From NCBI GenBank assembly GCA_013178095.1, contig JABLXK010000004.1, forward strand, positions 1 to 64,000: 64,000 nt of DNA. Reading direction: 5' to 3'. Shown one piece after another: positions 42,171 through 51,206 of the stretch. Below the pieces are notes generated by a model. The model was not told the DNA's origin. It saw nothing but the letters and a program-made list of their open reading frames with translations, and searched no databases. This stretch comes from Anaerolineae bacterium (GTDB lineage: Bacteria; Chloroflexota; Anaerolineae; Anaerolineales; Anaerolineaceae). The translations under genes and the position numbers were made by a program. Each line of letters begins with the position of its first letter. The stretch's first letter is position 1.

Positions 42171-42821
42171 ATGGAACCGATGATTTCCGCTTCAATACTA
42201 AATGCTGATTTCTCCAGACTGGAGGAACAAATCCAATCGGCAGAACAAGCCGGCGTCGACTGGATTCATCTGGATATCATGGATGGTCATTTTGTGCCCA
42301 ACATCTCTTTCGGGCCACAAGTAGCGTCAATTTGCCGCAAAATCACCAAACTGCCGTTGGATACTCACCTGATGATCAGCAATCCTGACCAGTTCATCGA
42401 TGCATTTGCCGATGCAGGCTCGGATTACATCAGCGTGCATGTAGAAAACAACCCCCATATCCATCGCACCCTTCAGAATATTCAGAAGAAGAATAAACAG
42501 CCCGGAATCGTATTGAATCCAGGCACCCCGCTCCAGTCGATTTTCCCTGTGCTTCACATGGTGAAATTCGTATTGATCATGACGGTCAATCCCGGTTTTG
42601 GCGGCCAGGCTTTTCTGCCGGAAACCATGCAAAAGGTAACCGAATTATCGCAGAAGATCCAGGCAGAAAACCTGGATATCCTGATCGAGGTAGACGGCGG
42701 GATCAATGCTGACACAATCAAAATTGCCAGATACGCCGGGGCAAATGTTTTTGTGGTAGGTTCCTATATATTCAACAATGCCACAGGCATCGATTCGGCA
42801 GTACGATCACTCAAGGGATAA
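42171..42821 (+). CDS. rpe: Ribulose-phosphate 3-epimerase
   Basis: 216 aa TIM barrel. SASILNADFSRLEEQIQSAE, HLDIMDGHFVPNISFGP, MTVNPGFGGQAF and EVDGGINADT cover the catalytic Asp pair and the phosphate-binding loop. It interconverts ribulose-5-phosphate and xylulose-5-phosphate in the pentose phosphate pathway. Kinase-rpe linkage resembles the prkC-rsgA-rpe cluster of Firmicutes, without rsgA here. A strong terminator follows. Confidence 0.96.
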   Translation: MEPMISASILNADFSRLEEQIQSAEQAGVDWIHLDIMDGHFVPNISFGPQVASICRKITKLPLDTHLMISNPDQFIDAFADAGSDYISVHVENNPHIHRTLQNIQKKNKQPGIVLNPGTPLQSIFPVLHMVKFVLIMTVNPGFGGQAFLPETMQKVTELSQKIQAENLDILIEVDGGINADTIKIARYAGANVFVVGSYIFNNATGIDSAVRSLKG

Positions 42822-42825
42822 ACAC

Positions 42826-42862
42826 AAAAAAGCTGCGGAAGAAAATTCCGCAGCTTTTGTTT
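42826..42862. terminator. Terminator between rpe and rpmB
   Basis: AAAAAAGCTGCGGAA, loop GAAAA, TTCCGCAGCTTTT. Long perfect stem with A and T flanks, so it serves both convergent genes. Confidence 0.92.
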
Positions 42863-42879
42863 AGGTCGGAAAAAAATAA

Positions 42880-43062
42880 TTACGCGTCTTTGGAAAGGGT
42901 TTTAATGCACTTGGCGCATAAAACTTTTCGCACCATAACACCATTCTCATACACGGAAACTGTTTGCAAGTTCGGACGGAACTTGCGATTCGTCGCGCGC
43001 AATGAAAAGCTGCGGTTATGCCCGAAAGTGGTCGTTTTTCCACAATTTTCACACTTTGCCAT
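42880..43062 (-). CDS. rpmB: 50S ribosomal protein L28
   Basis: 60 aa. MAKCENCGKTTTFGHNRSFS with a C-terminal VLCAKCIKTL: the zinc-binding form of L28 with two CxxC pairs (CENC and CAKC). Length matches short bacterial L28. AAAGGA precedes the ATG. It diverges from the Asp23 gene, as rpmB does from yloU in B. subtilis. Confidence 0.96.
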   Translation of the reverse strand: MAKCENCGKTTTFGHNRSFSLRATNRKFRPNLQTVSVYENGVMVRKVLCAKCIKTLSKDA

Positions 43063-43112
43063 AGGTCATTCCTTTCGATACGAAATCTCTACCTTGTAAA
43101 GAACAAAAAAAT

Positions 43113-43141
43113 AGTTTACCATAAACCGTAACGAATAACAA
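43113..43141 (-). promoter_or_regulatory. Sigma-70-type promoter of rpmB
   Basis: Reading the minus strand, TTGTTA (43141-43136) and TAAACT (43118-43113) are 17 bases apart. The rpmB leader would be about 45 bases with an AAAGGA site. Confidence 0.6.
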
Positions 43142-43175
43142 GTTGATTGGTTAATATAAAAAGGGTCCTGAAAAG

Positions 43176-43532
43176 ATGAGCGAAACAAAAAAAAGCATGG
43201 GTAAAATTTCAATCTCTTACAATGCGATCGCCACGATTGCCTTTCAATCCGCGCTGGAATCATACGGCGTGGTGGGTTTGGCCACTGAGAATATCGCGCG
43301 CGGAATTTCCAATTTATTCACCAAGACCCCTATCTCCGGCGTGGTTGTGCAATACGACGGAGACATCATCAACATCGACCTGTACATCATCGTTGAATAC
43401 GGCACGCGCATCGCTTCCGTTACCCAAAGCGTAGCGAACAATGTAAAATTCAACGTCGAAAAAATGGTCGGCATTCCCGTCAACGAAGTCAATGTACACG
43501 TGCGCGGCTTGCGGGTCAGCGACACGGATTAA
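43176..43532 (+). CDS. Asp23/Gls24 family protein (YloU-like)
   Basis: 118 aa. KISISYNAIATIAFQSALES at the N-terminus and VNEVNVHVRGLRV at the C-terminus are the family signature. It is the first gene of a plus-strand run through the DAK2-domain gene to recG, corresponding to yloU-yloV of Bacillus, where the pair is linked to fatty-acid kinase and envelope functions. It is distinct from the nusB-linked copy at 2.3 kb. The exact role is unknown. Confidence 0.9.
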   Translation: MSETKKSMGKISISYNAIATIAFQSALESYGVVGLATENIARGISNLFTKTPISGVVVQYDGDIINIDLYIIVEYGTRIASVTQSVANNVKFNVEKMVGIPVNEVNVHVRGLRVSDTD

Positions 43533-43573
43533 TTTATTCTGAATTCATTCTTTGTAGTTAAGGGATCATATTA

Positions 43574-45262
43574 ATGGCTGATGTTCAAAGTAATCCACAA
43601 TCCGTGGAACAGGTAAAGTACGAACCGCTTTATTCGATCGACGGGCAATCGCTCAAGCACGCTTTTTTTGCTGCCTTAATCTGGCTGCGGAATCATCAAC
43701 AAGTAGTCAATTCGTTAAATGTATTTCCTGTGCCGGATGGCGATACCGGCACGAATATGTTTTTAACCATGCAATCCGCTTACAGCGAAATCTCGGAATC
43801 AAGCGAAACCAGCGCCGGAAAAATCGCGCACATGATCTCGCAAGGCGCATTGATGGGAGCCCGGGGAAATTCGGGCGTTATTCTTTCACAATTGCTGCGC
43901 GGATTTGCGCGCCTGCTGGACGATAAACCGGTTTTAGACGCCGATTTGTTGGTGGAAGCGTTAGGCGAGAGCCGCAACACTGCTTACAAAGGCGTTGTGC
44001 GCCCGGTTGAGGGCACCATCCTGACTGTCGCCAAAGATATGGCCAAAGCTGCCGAAGAAACACGCGCTGAATCGAACGATATTATTTATATTCTCGATAA
44101 AACCCTTAAAGCGGGCGAAGAATCCCTGAAAAATACTCCCAATTTGCTGCCGATTCTCAAACAAGCCGGCGTTGTCGACTCCGGCGGCAAAGGGTTGGTC
44201 GTGATTGTGGAAGGGATTTACCGCTATGCCACCCACCAAACGGTTGAGATCGGTGAAGTCGCAGCTGAACGCGCTCCAGTCAGCCTGGAAAGCTTGCAGA
44301 TGAGCCAAATGCATGAAGAGATCGAACCGGGCCAGGATTTCGAAATCGTGGTCGATTTCAAACCTGTAGGCGAACTGAATCTGCAATCGTTTTATGGGGA
44401 TCTGGAAAAAATCGGCACCTCAATTCAAGTGGGTGAAGGCGACGATTTGTATCGCATGCATATTCACGTCCCCACTGAGAAAAAATATGACCCGATCGAA
44501 TTGGTTGAGAAATACGGCGCGGTTCAGAAAGTTTACATCGAGAACTTGATGGAACAAATGAAGGGGAAATCCGGTGAAGAGGATTTTTCCAACCCGGTTG
44601 AAGAAGGGCAAATCGCGGTTGTCGCGATATCTCCCGGCGATGGTATATCCCGCATCTTCAAGAGCCTGGGAGTCTCGCGTATCGTCAGCGGCGGCCAGAC
44701 AATGAATCCCAGCACCAACGACATTTTCCAGGCATACAAGGATATGCCGACGGATAAAGTGATTATTCTGCCGAACAATAAAAATATTATCATGGCGGCT
44801 GAAGCTTCTAAAAAGTTATCGGACAAGCAAGTGGAAATTATCCCCACCAAAAACATCCCGCAAGGCTTATCCGCCTGTCTGCGCCTGAATCCTCAGGGTG
44901 ACATGAAAGAGATCGTCGCCGAAATGAACGAGTCGCTGGATGAAGTTGAAGCCGGTGAGATCACCACAGCCACGCGCTCAATTGAACTGAACGGTGTAAA
45001 CGTAAAAGAAGGCGAAGTGATCGCCCTGTTGAACGGCAACCTGGTGTCATCCTCCAAATCGATTGTAAAAGCCTGCGCCGAATTGCTGAAAAAATCCGGT
45101 ATCAAGGATCGCGAGCATGTGACGATATTTTACGGCAGCGACACCACCCAGGCGCAGATCGACGAAGTGACCGGTTATATTGCAAAGACTTACCCAGATC
45201 ACGAAGTTGAGGTTCACGAAGGCGGACAACCGCACTATCAATTTATCCTCTCTATCGAATAG
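43574..45262 (+). CDS. DAK2-domain protein, FakA/YloV-like kinase
   Basis: 562 aa. The N-terminal DAK2 (DhaL-like) nucleotide-binding domain shows NVFPVPDGDTGTNMFLTMQS and GARGNSGVILSQLLRGFA. The rest is the DAK1/DegV-like region typical of YloV (GGKGLVVIVEGIYRY). In Staphylococcus aureus the homologue FakA phosphorylates fatty acids bound to FakB (DegV family). No fakB gene is seen in this window. Synteny rpmB-asp23-DAK2-recG supports the YloV identity. The fatty-acid kinase activity itself is inferred. Confidence 0.9.
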   Translation: MADVQSNPQSVEQVKYEPLYSIDGQSLKHAFFAALIWLRNHQQVVNSLNVFPVPDGDTGTNMFLTMQSAYSEISESSETSAGKIAHMISQGALMGARGNSGVILSQLLRGFARLLDDKPVLDADLLVEALGESRNTAYKGVVRPVEGTILTVAKDMAKAAEETRAESNDIIYILDKTLKAGEESLKNTPNLLPILKQAGVVDSGGKGLVVIVEGIYRYATHQTVEIGEVAAERAPVSLESLQMSQMHEEIEPGQDFEIVVDFKPVGELNLQSFYGDLEKIGTSIQVGEGDDLYRMHIHVPTEKKYDPIELVEKYGAVQKVYIENLMEQMKGKSGEEDFSNPVEEGQIAVVAISPGDGISRIFKSLGVSRIVSGGQTMNPSTNDIFQAYKDMPTDKVIILPNNKNIIMAAEASKKLSDKQVEIIPTKNIPQGLSACLRLNPQGDMKEIVAEMNESLDEVEAGEITTATRSIELNGVNVKEGEVIALLNGNLVSSSKSIVKACAELLKKSGIKDREHVTIFYGSDTTQAQIDEVTGYIAKTYPDHEVEVHEGGQPHYQFILSIE

Positions 45263-45288
45263 AGAGCCCGGACAATCAAGGCAGCCGC

Positions 45289-45310
45289 ACACCGTTGCAT
45301 GCAGCGGTGT
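45289..45310. repeat. 22-bp near-perfect palindrome before recG
   Basis: ACACCGTTGCA / TGCAGCGGTGT with a single T-G mismatch and no loop, between the DAK2-gene stop and the recG start. The absence of a loop suggests a protein-binding site rather than an RNA hairpin. Confidence 0.55.
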
Positions 45311-45324
45311 ACAATATTTTTATC

Positions 45325-47721
45325 ATGTCGGGTTTTTTTTCAACGCTGAAGGGAATCTTAACCCTTGAAGTCAAAAGGGGATTTTTAAATACGTCTGTGA
45401 TGGGCGGTTTTGCCAGATTCAGACCATTTATCGAAAAAAACGGCCCAAAAGACCAAGTTAATGCCGAGGATATCCACAATTTATTGATATTTACGGATCA
45501 ATACGCTGCCTGGCCTGCCGAATCCCGGAAAAAGGCAGTCTCCGCCTGCCTGGACTGGTTGAACGGTAATCCATTGAAAAATCGCCTGGTTCTTGACCTC
45601 TCCGATTTGCCCAATTCGATGACCAAGCTCAAGGAGTCCCAAGACCCGGCATTGTTCGGTCCGATCCAGGCCATCCGCGGGATCGGGGACAAGAACTTCG
45701 CGTTGTTCCACAAATTGGGCATCCGCACTATATATGATCTGCTGCGCTATTTCCCGCGCAGGTATCAGGATTTCAGTAAACTGAAAACCATTAACCAATT
45801 GGAATACGGAGAAGAATTGACCGTGATCGGCACGCTCACCAATGACCTTTACGCGCATTCTTCAAAGCGGGGAAACCTGAAGATCATCGAGGGCACGCTG
45901 AGCGACGGCACCGGCAGCCTGCGCCTGACCTGGTTCAATCAACCATACTTAACCACCCAGCTTGGCAAGGGTTCAGCGATTGTGGTCTCTGGAAAAGTCG
46001 ATATGTATTTGGGACGCCTGGTGATGAACAGCCCGGATTGGGAACCTTTGGACAGCGAGCAATTGCATACCAATCGCATCGTACCCATGTATCCATTGAC
46101 AGCCGGAATCTCGCAGCGGCAGATCCGCCGCATTATCCACCAGAATCTGCCCTTTTGGAGCAGTAGAGTAAAAGAATACCTGCCGCAAGAGGTGCTGGAG
46201 CAGGAACCTTACCCGCTCATTGCGGCCGCATTGAAACAGATGCATTTCCCAGATTCCTCTGAGGAATTGGATAGCGCGCGAGATCGGTTTGCTTTCGAGG
46301 AAATTTTCTTTCTTCAATTAGGCGTCATGGCGCAAAAGACGGAATGGAGCGAACAGAAAGCCGCATCTTTTTCCATTACAAATGAAGAATTGGCGCAAAG
46401 CACCGCGAGATTGCCTTATACCCTCACAGACGCCCAACGCAACGCCATTCACGCCATTCTATCCGACCTGACGTCTGGCCGCCCGATGAACCGGCTGCTG
46501 CAAGGCGATGTTGGATCCGGGAAGACGGTGGTGGCCAAGTTTGCCATCCAGGCAATTTTGCGGGGAAACGCCCAGGCGGCCGTGATGGCCCCCACATCCA
46601 TTTTAGCCGAACAACATTTCCGCACGCTCTCGGACCTGCTGGTATCGGATGGTTTAATTGAAGACGAAGAAATTGCTTTATTGATCGGTTCCACGCCTGC
46701 TAAAGCCCGCGAGGAAATTCTCGCGAATCTTGCCAACGGAAAATTGAAAGTCCTTATTGGCACGCATGCCTTGATTGAAGGGCCAGTGGCGTTCAAAAAT
46801 CTGCAACTGGCTGTGATTGATGAACAGCACCGCTTCGGCGTGGAACAACGCGCCATTCTGAGAAAAAAAGGCAGCAGCCCACATCTGCTGGTGATGACTG
46901 CCACGCCCATCCCGCGCTCGCTGGCCTTGACCGTTTATGGAGATCTGGATGTGACCACCATCGACGAGATGCCCGCCGGCCGGCTTCCGGTCGAAACCCG
47001 GCTGCTGCTGCCCGGGCAGCGCGAGGATGCTTACCGCCTGATCCGCGAGCAAGTCGCGCTGGGTTTTCAGGCTTTCATTATTTATCCGCTGGTGGAAAGC
47101 GAAGAGGAGGAAGAGGAAGAGTTCAAAGCCGCCGTGAATGAGTGCCGCCGGCTGCAGAAAGAAATTTTCCCGGATTTGAAGGTCGGTTTGATGCATGGAA
47201 AATTAAAACCGGCTGAAAAAGAAAAAGTGATGATCGATTTTCGCGATCGCAAATATCACATCCTGGTATCCACCACAGTGATCGAAGTAGGCGTGGATAT
47301 ACCCCGCGCGACCATCGTATTGATCGAGGGCGCCAATCGTTTCGGCCTGGCGCAATTGCACCAAATCCGCGGACGCGTTGGCCGCAACGGCGAAAAATCG
47401 TATTGCCTGTTGGTCCCTGAAAACGATTCGAAAGCCGAGAATGAAAGGCTGGCTGTGATGGTGTCAACCACGGATGGCTTTAAATTGGCCGAATTCGATC
47501 TGCAGCAGCGCGGACCGGGAGAATTTCTAGGCACACGCCAGTCCGGATACGCCGGGCTGCGTTTTTCGAGCATTGCGGATACCCGGTTGATTGAAAAATC
47601 CCGCAGTTACGCAACAGCCGTCTTTGCTGCCGATCCGCGCCTGGAAAAACCCGAAAACCAACTGCTGCTGGAGCAATTAAGGTACTTCTGGCCTGGTATA
47701 CAATTAAATTTGAATAACTAA
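45325..47721 (+). CDS. recG: ATP-dependent DNA helicase RecG
   Basis: 798 aa from the ATG at 45325; the TTG used by the track at 45295 lies in the palindrome. The N-terminal wedge/OB domain (LKTINQLEYGEELTVIGTL) is followed by helicase motifs: Walker A LLQGDVGSGKTVVA, DEQHRFG, TATPIPRSL, and the C-terminal QIRGRVGRNGEKSYC. RecG reverses stalled replication forks and remodels Holliday junctions and R-loops. About 100 residues precede the wedge and are less conserved. coaD follows 14 bases later. Confidence 0.97.
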   Translation: MSGFFSTLKGILTLEVKRGFLNTSVMGGFARFRPFIEKNGPKDQVNAEDIHNLLIFTDQYAAWPAESRKKAVSACLDWLNGNPLKNRLVLDLSDLPNSMTKLKESQDPALFGPIQAIRGIGDKNFALFHKLGIRTIYDLLRYFPRRYQDFSKLKTINQLEYGEELTVIGTLTNDLYAHSSKRGNLKIIEGTLSDGTGSLRLTWFNQPYLTTQLGKGSAIVVSGKVDMYLGRLVMNSPDWEPLDSEQLHTNRIVPMYPLTAGISQRQIRRIIHQNLPFWSSRVKEYLPQEVLEQEPYPLIAAALKQMHFPDSSEELDSARDRFAFEEIFFLQLGVMAQKTEWSEQKAASFSITNEELAQSTARLPYTLTDAQRNAIHAILSDLTSGRPMNRLLQGDVGSGKTVVAKFAIQAILRGNAQAAVMAPTSILAEQHFRTLSDLLVSDGLIEDEEIALLIGSTPAKAREEILANLANGKLKVLIGTHALIEGPVAFKNLQLAVIDEQHRFGVEQRAILRKKGSSPHLLVMTATPIPRSLALTVYGDLDVTTIDEMPAGRLPVETRLLLPGQREDAYRLIREQVALGFQAFIIYPLVESEEEEEEEFKAAVNECRRLQKEIFPDLKVGLMHGKLKPAEKEKVMIDFRDRKYHILVSTTVIEVGVDIPRATIVLIEGANRFGLAQLHQIRGRVGRNGEKSYCLLVPENDSKAENERLAVMVSTTDGFKLAEFDLQQRGPGEFLGTRQSGYAGLRFSSIADTRLIEKSRSYATAVFAADPRLEKPENQLLLEQLRYFWPGIQLNLNN

Positions 47722-47735
47722 TGAGGTTTTAAATA

Positions 47736-48260
47736 ATGGTTAGAGCAATTTTTCCCGGAACTTTCGACCCGATCCACTTCGGTCACATCGATATCGCGAC
47801 GCGCGCGGCCAAAATTTTCGATGAGTTGATTGTCGCGGTCTACGACCGCCCGCTGAAAAACCTGTTGTTTACTCCACAGGAACGAATCGAGTTGACCCGC
47901 GAAAGTTTTCGGGATAATCCCCGCATCAAAGTCGTCGGTTACAACAGCTTGACGGTGAATTTTTGCCGCGAAATGGCCGCCAACGTGATCGTGAGAGGGC
48001 TGCGCGTTTTTTCAGATTTCGAGCACGAATTCGCCATGGCGTTGGCCAACCACCGTTTGGCGCCGGATATCGAACTGGTCGCGCTTATCACCAGCGAGGA
48101 ACACACATTTCTATCCTCCACCACTGTGCGGGAAATTGCTTCTTTGCAGGGAGACATCTCCACCATGGTGCCCGCCCATGTGCAAAAGGCTCTATTTAAA
48201 CGCATGCAGGAAATCAGCGATACCAGCCGGATTAATCAATATACATCGCTAAAAGATTAA
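47736..48260 (+). CDS. coaD: Phosphopantetheine adenylyltransferase
   Basis: 174 aa. The nucleotidyltransferase motif FPGTFDPIHFGHIDI and the C-terminal FLSSTTVREIASLQGD are diagnostic. It converts 4'-phosphopantetheine and ATP to dephospho-CoA, the penultimate step of coenzyme A synthesis. The ribosome binding site is only a weak GAGG. The recG-coaD order recurs in Gram-positives, usually with rsmD between; rsmD is missing here. Confidence 0.96.
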   Translation: MVRAIFPGTFDPIHFGHIDIATRAAKIFDELIVAVYDRPLKNLLFTPQERIELTRESFRDNPRIKVVGYNSLTVNFCREMAANVIVRGLRVFSDFEHEFAMALANHRLAPDIELVALITSEEHTFLSSTTVREIASLQGDISTMVPAHVQKALFKRMQEISDTSRINQYTSLKD

Positions 48261-48300
48261 TACAAACACATGTAAAATAAGATAAACATCAGGATTGGAT

Positions 48301-48798
48301 ATGGATATTCTGCATCTGGTAGATCGCCTGGAAGAGTTGTTCAACGAAAGCAGTTCCGTGCCCTTGACGCATAAAGTCATGATGGACGAGGGACGGCTGC
48401 TGGACTTGATCGATCAGATGCGCCTGGCGATACCTGAAGAGATCAAAAAATCCCAGCAGATCATCAGCCAGAAAGAGCGCATCATCGCGCAGGCTCACGA
48501 AGAAGCCAACCGCACTATCGAACTTGCCAAAGAACAATGCCAGAAATTGGTGGAACGCGACGAGATCGTCCAAAAAGCGCAGGTGATGGCTGAGGACATC
48601 ATCAATAAAGCCAGAGAAGAGAACAACCAGATCAAGCAGGAAGCGGATTTCTACGCAATCGACTCGCTGGAGCATCTCGAAATCGAGATGACCAAGATCC
48701 TGGCGCAAGTTCGTAATGGCATTCAAACGCTAAAATACGATAAAACTTCCGAAAAAACGCAATCCGGGGGCAGCCGAAACGGAAATCAACAAAATTAG
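48301..48798 (+). CDS. Coiled-coil protein of unknown function
   Basis: 165 aa from the ATG at 48301. Residues about 35-115 are a long charged coiled coil (EIKKSQQIISQKERIIAQAH, then ANRTIELAKEQCQKL) resembling the stalk of ATP synthase subunit b or DivIVA-like proteins. No membrane helix. It sits after coaD, where related Chloroflexota genes of unknown function are common. A scaffold or division-linked role is a guess. Its stop overlaps the convergent lon copy 2 stop by 4 bases (TTAG). Confidence 0.8.
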   Translation: MDILHLVDRLEELFNESSSVPLTHKVMMDEGRLLDLIDQMRLAIPEEIKKSQQIISQKERIIAQAHEEANRTIELAKEQCQKLVERDEIVQKAQVMAEDIINKAREENNQIKQEADFYAIDSLEHLEIEMTKILAQVRNGIQTLKYDKTSEKTQSGGSRNGNQQN

Positions 48799-51206
48799 GG
48801 CTGCAGAGCAATCCGGATCACTTCGTCCATAGTGCTGACCTTGTGAATTTTAAGGGCTTCTTTGACCTGTCTGGGAATCTCCACCAGGTCTTTTTCGTTC
48901 TTTTTAGGAATGATCATCTGTTTTAACCCGGCGCGATGCGCAGCGTAAATTTTCTCGCGCAATCCACCCACCTGCAGCACGCGGCCGCGCAGCGTCAATT
49001 CGCCGGTCATGCCGATATCCATACGGACCTTCTTGCGTGTAAGCGCGGATAACAGCGCCAGGCAGATCGTGATGCCAGCGCTGGGCCCGTCTTTTTGAAT
49101 GGCGCCTTCCGGAATGTGAATGTGGATATCCAGTTTCTCGAATTCTTCCGGATCCAGCTTGAAGGCTTTCGCGTGCGATTTGACATAGGAGAGCGCCGCC
49201 TGGGCGGATTCCTGCATGATCTCACCGATCTTTCCGGTTATCTGCATGTTGCCCTTGCCTTCCATCACCAGCACCTCAACCGGCATAATTTCTCCGCCGT
49301 TTTCTGTCCAGGCAACGGCGGTTGAAACGCCGATTTCATCTTTCGCATCCGCCTCAAAGGCAAAATATTGCTGCGGGCCCAGATACTTCTCCACCAAATT
49401 TGAAGTTATATTTTTGGGGAAAGCTTTGGATTGGGTTTTATTTTTGGCAATTTTCCGTAAAGCCCGCGCAATTTCACGTTCCAGGTTGCGCACCCCGGCT
49501 TCATAGGTGTAATCCCGGATAATTCTGATAATTGCCTCGTCGTCAAATGCCAGCCCCTCATTCTTTAAACCGTTCTCGGTAATCTGGCGCGGTATCAGAA
49601 ACTCACGTGCAATCCTTACTTTTTCCTCTTCCAAATAACCCGGAAATTCGATGATCTCCATGCGGTCAAGCAGCGCCGGCGGGATATTATCAGTATTGTT
49701 GGCGGTTGCAATGAACATTACGTTGGAAAGATCATAGGGAATTTCCAGATAGTGATCCGAAAAAGCGTTATTCTGTTCCTGGTCGAGAACTTCGAACAAC
49801 GCTGCCGCGGGATCGCCGCGGTAATCGTCGCCCATTTTGTCGATTTCATCCAGCATGAACAGCGGGTTGATCGAACCGGCGCGCTTCATGGTTTGAATGA
49901 TACGTCCCGGCAGCGCGCCAATGTACGTTCGCCGGTGCCCGCGGATTTCGGCTTCATCGCGGATCCCACCCAGGGAGACGCGCACAAAATTTCTGCCTAA
50001 CGCCTCAGCCATTGATTTCCCGATGGAGGTCTTGCCGGTTCCGGGCGGACCCAGGAAACACAACACCGGTTGGCGGGATTCCTCGCCGGCCAGGTTCTTC
50101 ACCGCAATGTATTCCAACAGCCGCTCTTTTTGTTTTTCGAGACCGTAATGATGCAGGTCTAAAATCTTGGCGGCATTGCGAACGTTCAAATTATCTTTTG
50201 TTGCTTTCTTCCAGGGCACCTCAAACAACCAGTCCAGATAATTGCGAATGATACCGGTCTCTGGTGACATGGCCGGGCTGAGCGACAGTTTCTTGATTTC
50301 ACTTTTTAATACTTCCCGAACGGCATCCGGGAGTTCCGTTTCGGATAACTTGCGGTTATAATCCTGAATTTCCTGCTCCCAGATATCGCCCTCGCCAAGC
50401 TCGACCTGGATGGCTTTGATTTGTTCGCGCAGATAGAATTCACGCTGGCTGCGATCGACTTCGTTCTGCACCCGCGACTGGATCTCGTCTTCAATGTGCA
50501 GCACATCCAATTCTTCCGCCAGAAGTCGATTGACGTAGATCAACCGTTCGCGTACGTCCACCAAATGAATGATTTCTTTGCGTTGTTCGATTTCCGGCGA
50601 AATGGCAGTTGCCACCATGTCCGCCAGCCAGCCCGGGTCGGTGATATTGATCGAGAAAAAATGCGCCTCATCAGGGATCGAACGGTCATACTGCACCACC
50701 TGTTCGAATAGCGAACGCGTTGTTTTGACCAGCCCTTTCAACGCGCTATCCATCAATACGCCGCTATCTTCCAACAGTCTGGCTTTTACCAGCAGATAGG
50801 GATTCTCCTGCAGGATATCGACGATTTCAATCCGGTTTCTCCCCTGGATCAGGGCTGAATAATTTTTATCCGGTAATTCCAGAACACTGCCGGCGGCGAC
50901 CTCCAGCCCCATTTCTTCAAAGGTCAGGCTTTCCTCATCTTCCTGTTCTTTTGGGATCAAGGTGATGAGGGTTTGTTTTTCTTTCTGGGCTGCCAGTATA
51001 GCCTCCAGGTTAGGCCCGGGCTGGATAAAGACCGGTGTTACCATATGCGGCAGCACGACCACATCATGAAAGACCACCGCCGGCCTGATGAAACAGCCGT
51101 TTTGATCGACGCGTGCGTTCTCGATTTGGTAGAGCTCGTCCGTTCGTTGATAGAGGGATGCGTTGACGTCGTCTTGTCCAAACATACCGGATACGGGTTG
51201 TTTCAT
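48795..51206 (-). CDS. lon: ATP-dependent protease Lon (copy 2)
   Basis: 803 aa. N-terminal LON domain (AVVFHDVVVLPHMVTPVFIQ), AAA+ Walker A GPPGTGKTSIGKS with FMLDEIDKMG, and Ser-Lys protease: Ser in KDGPSAGITI and Lys in GGLREKIYAAHRAG. It differs considerably from copy 1, so the two are probably long-separated paralogues with different clients. It is translationally coupled to the upstream folC (TAATG overlap of one base). Confidence 0.95.
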   Translation of the reverse strand: MKQPVSGMFGQDDVNASLYQRTDELYQIENARVDQNGCFIRPAVVFHDVVVLPHMVTPVFIQPGPNLEAILAAQKEKQTLITLIPKEQEDEESLTFEEMGLEVAAGSVLELPDKNYSALIQGRNRIEIVDILQENPYLLVKARLLEDSGVLMDSALKGLVKTTRSLFEQVVQYDRSIPDEAHFFSINITDPGWLADMVATAISPEIEQRKEIIHLVDVRERLIYVNRLLAEELDVLHIEDEIQSRVQNEVDRSQREFYLREQIKAIQVELGEGDIWEQEIQDYNRKLSETELPDAVREVLKSEIKKLSLSPAMSPETGIIRNYLDWLFEVPWKKATKDNLNVRNAAKILDLHHYGLEKQKERLLEYIAVKNLAGEESRQPVLCFLGPPGTGKTSIGKSMAEALGRNFVRVSLGGIRDEAEIRGHRRTYIGALPGRIIQTMKRAGSINPLFMLDEIDKMGDDYRGDPAAALFEVLDQEQNNAFSDHYLEIPYDLSNVMFIATANNTDNIPPALLDRMEIIEFPGYLEEEKVRIAREFLIPRQITENGLKNEGLAFDDEAIIRIIRDYTYEAGVRNLEREIARALRKIAKNKTQSKAFPKNITSNLVEKYLGPQQYFAFEADAKDEIGVSTAVAWTENGGEIMPVEVLVMEGKGNMQITGKIGEIMQESAQAALSYVKSHAKAFKLDPEEFEKLDIHIHIPEGAIQKDGPSAGITICLALLSALTRKKVRMDIGMTGELTLRGRVLQVGGLREKIYAAHRAGLKQMIIPKKNEKDLVEIPRQVKEALKIHKVSTMDEVIRIALQP

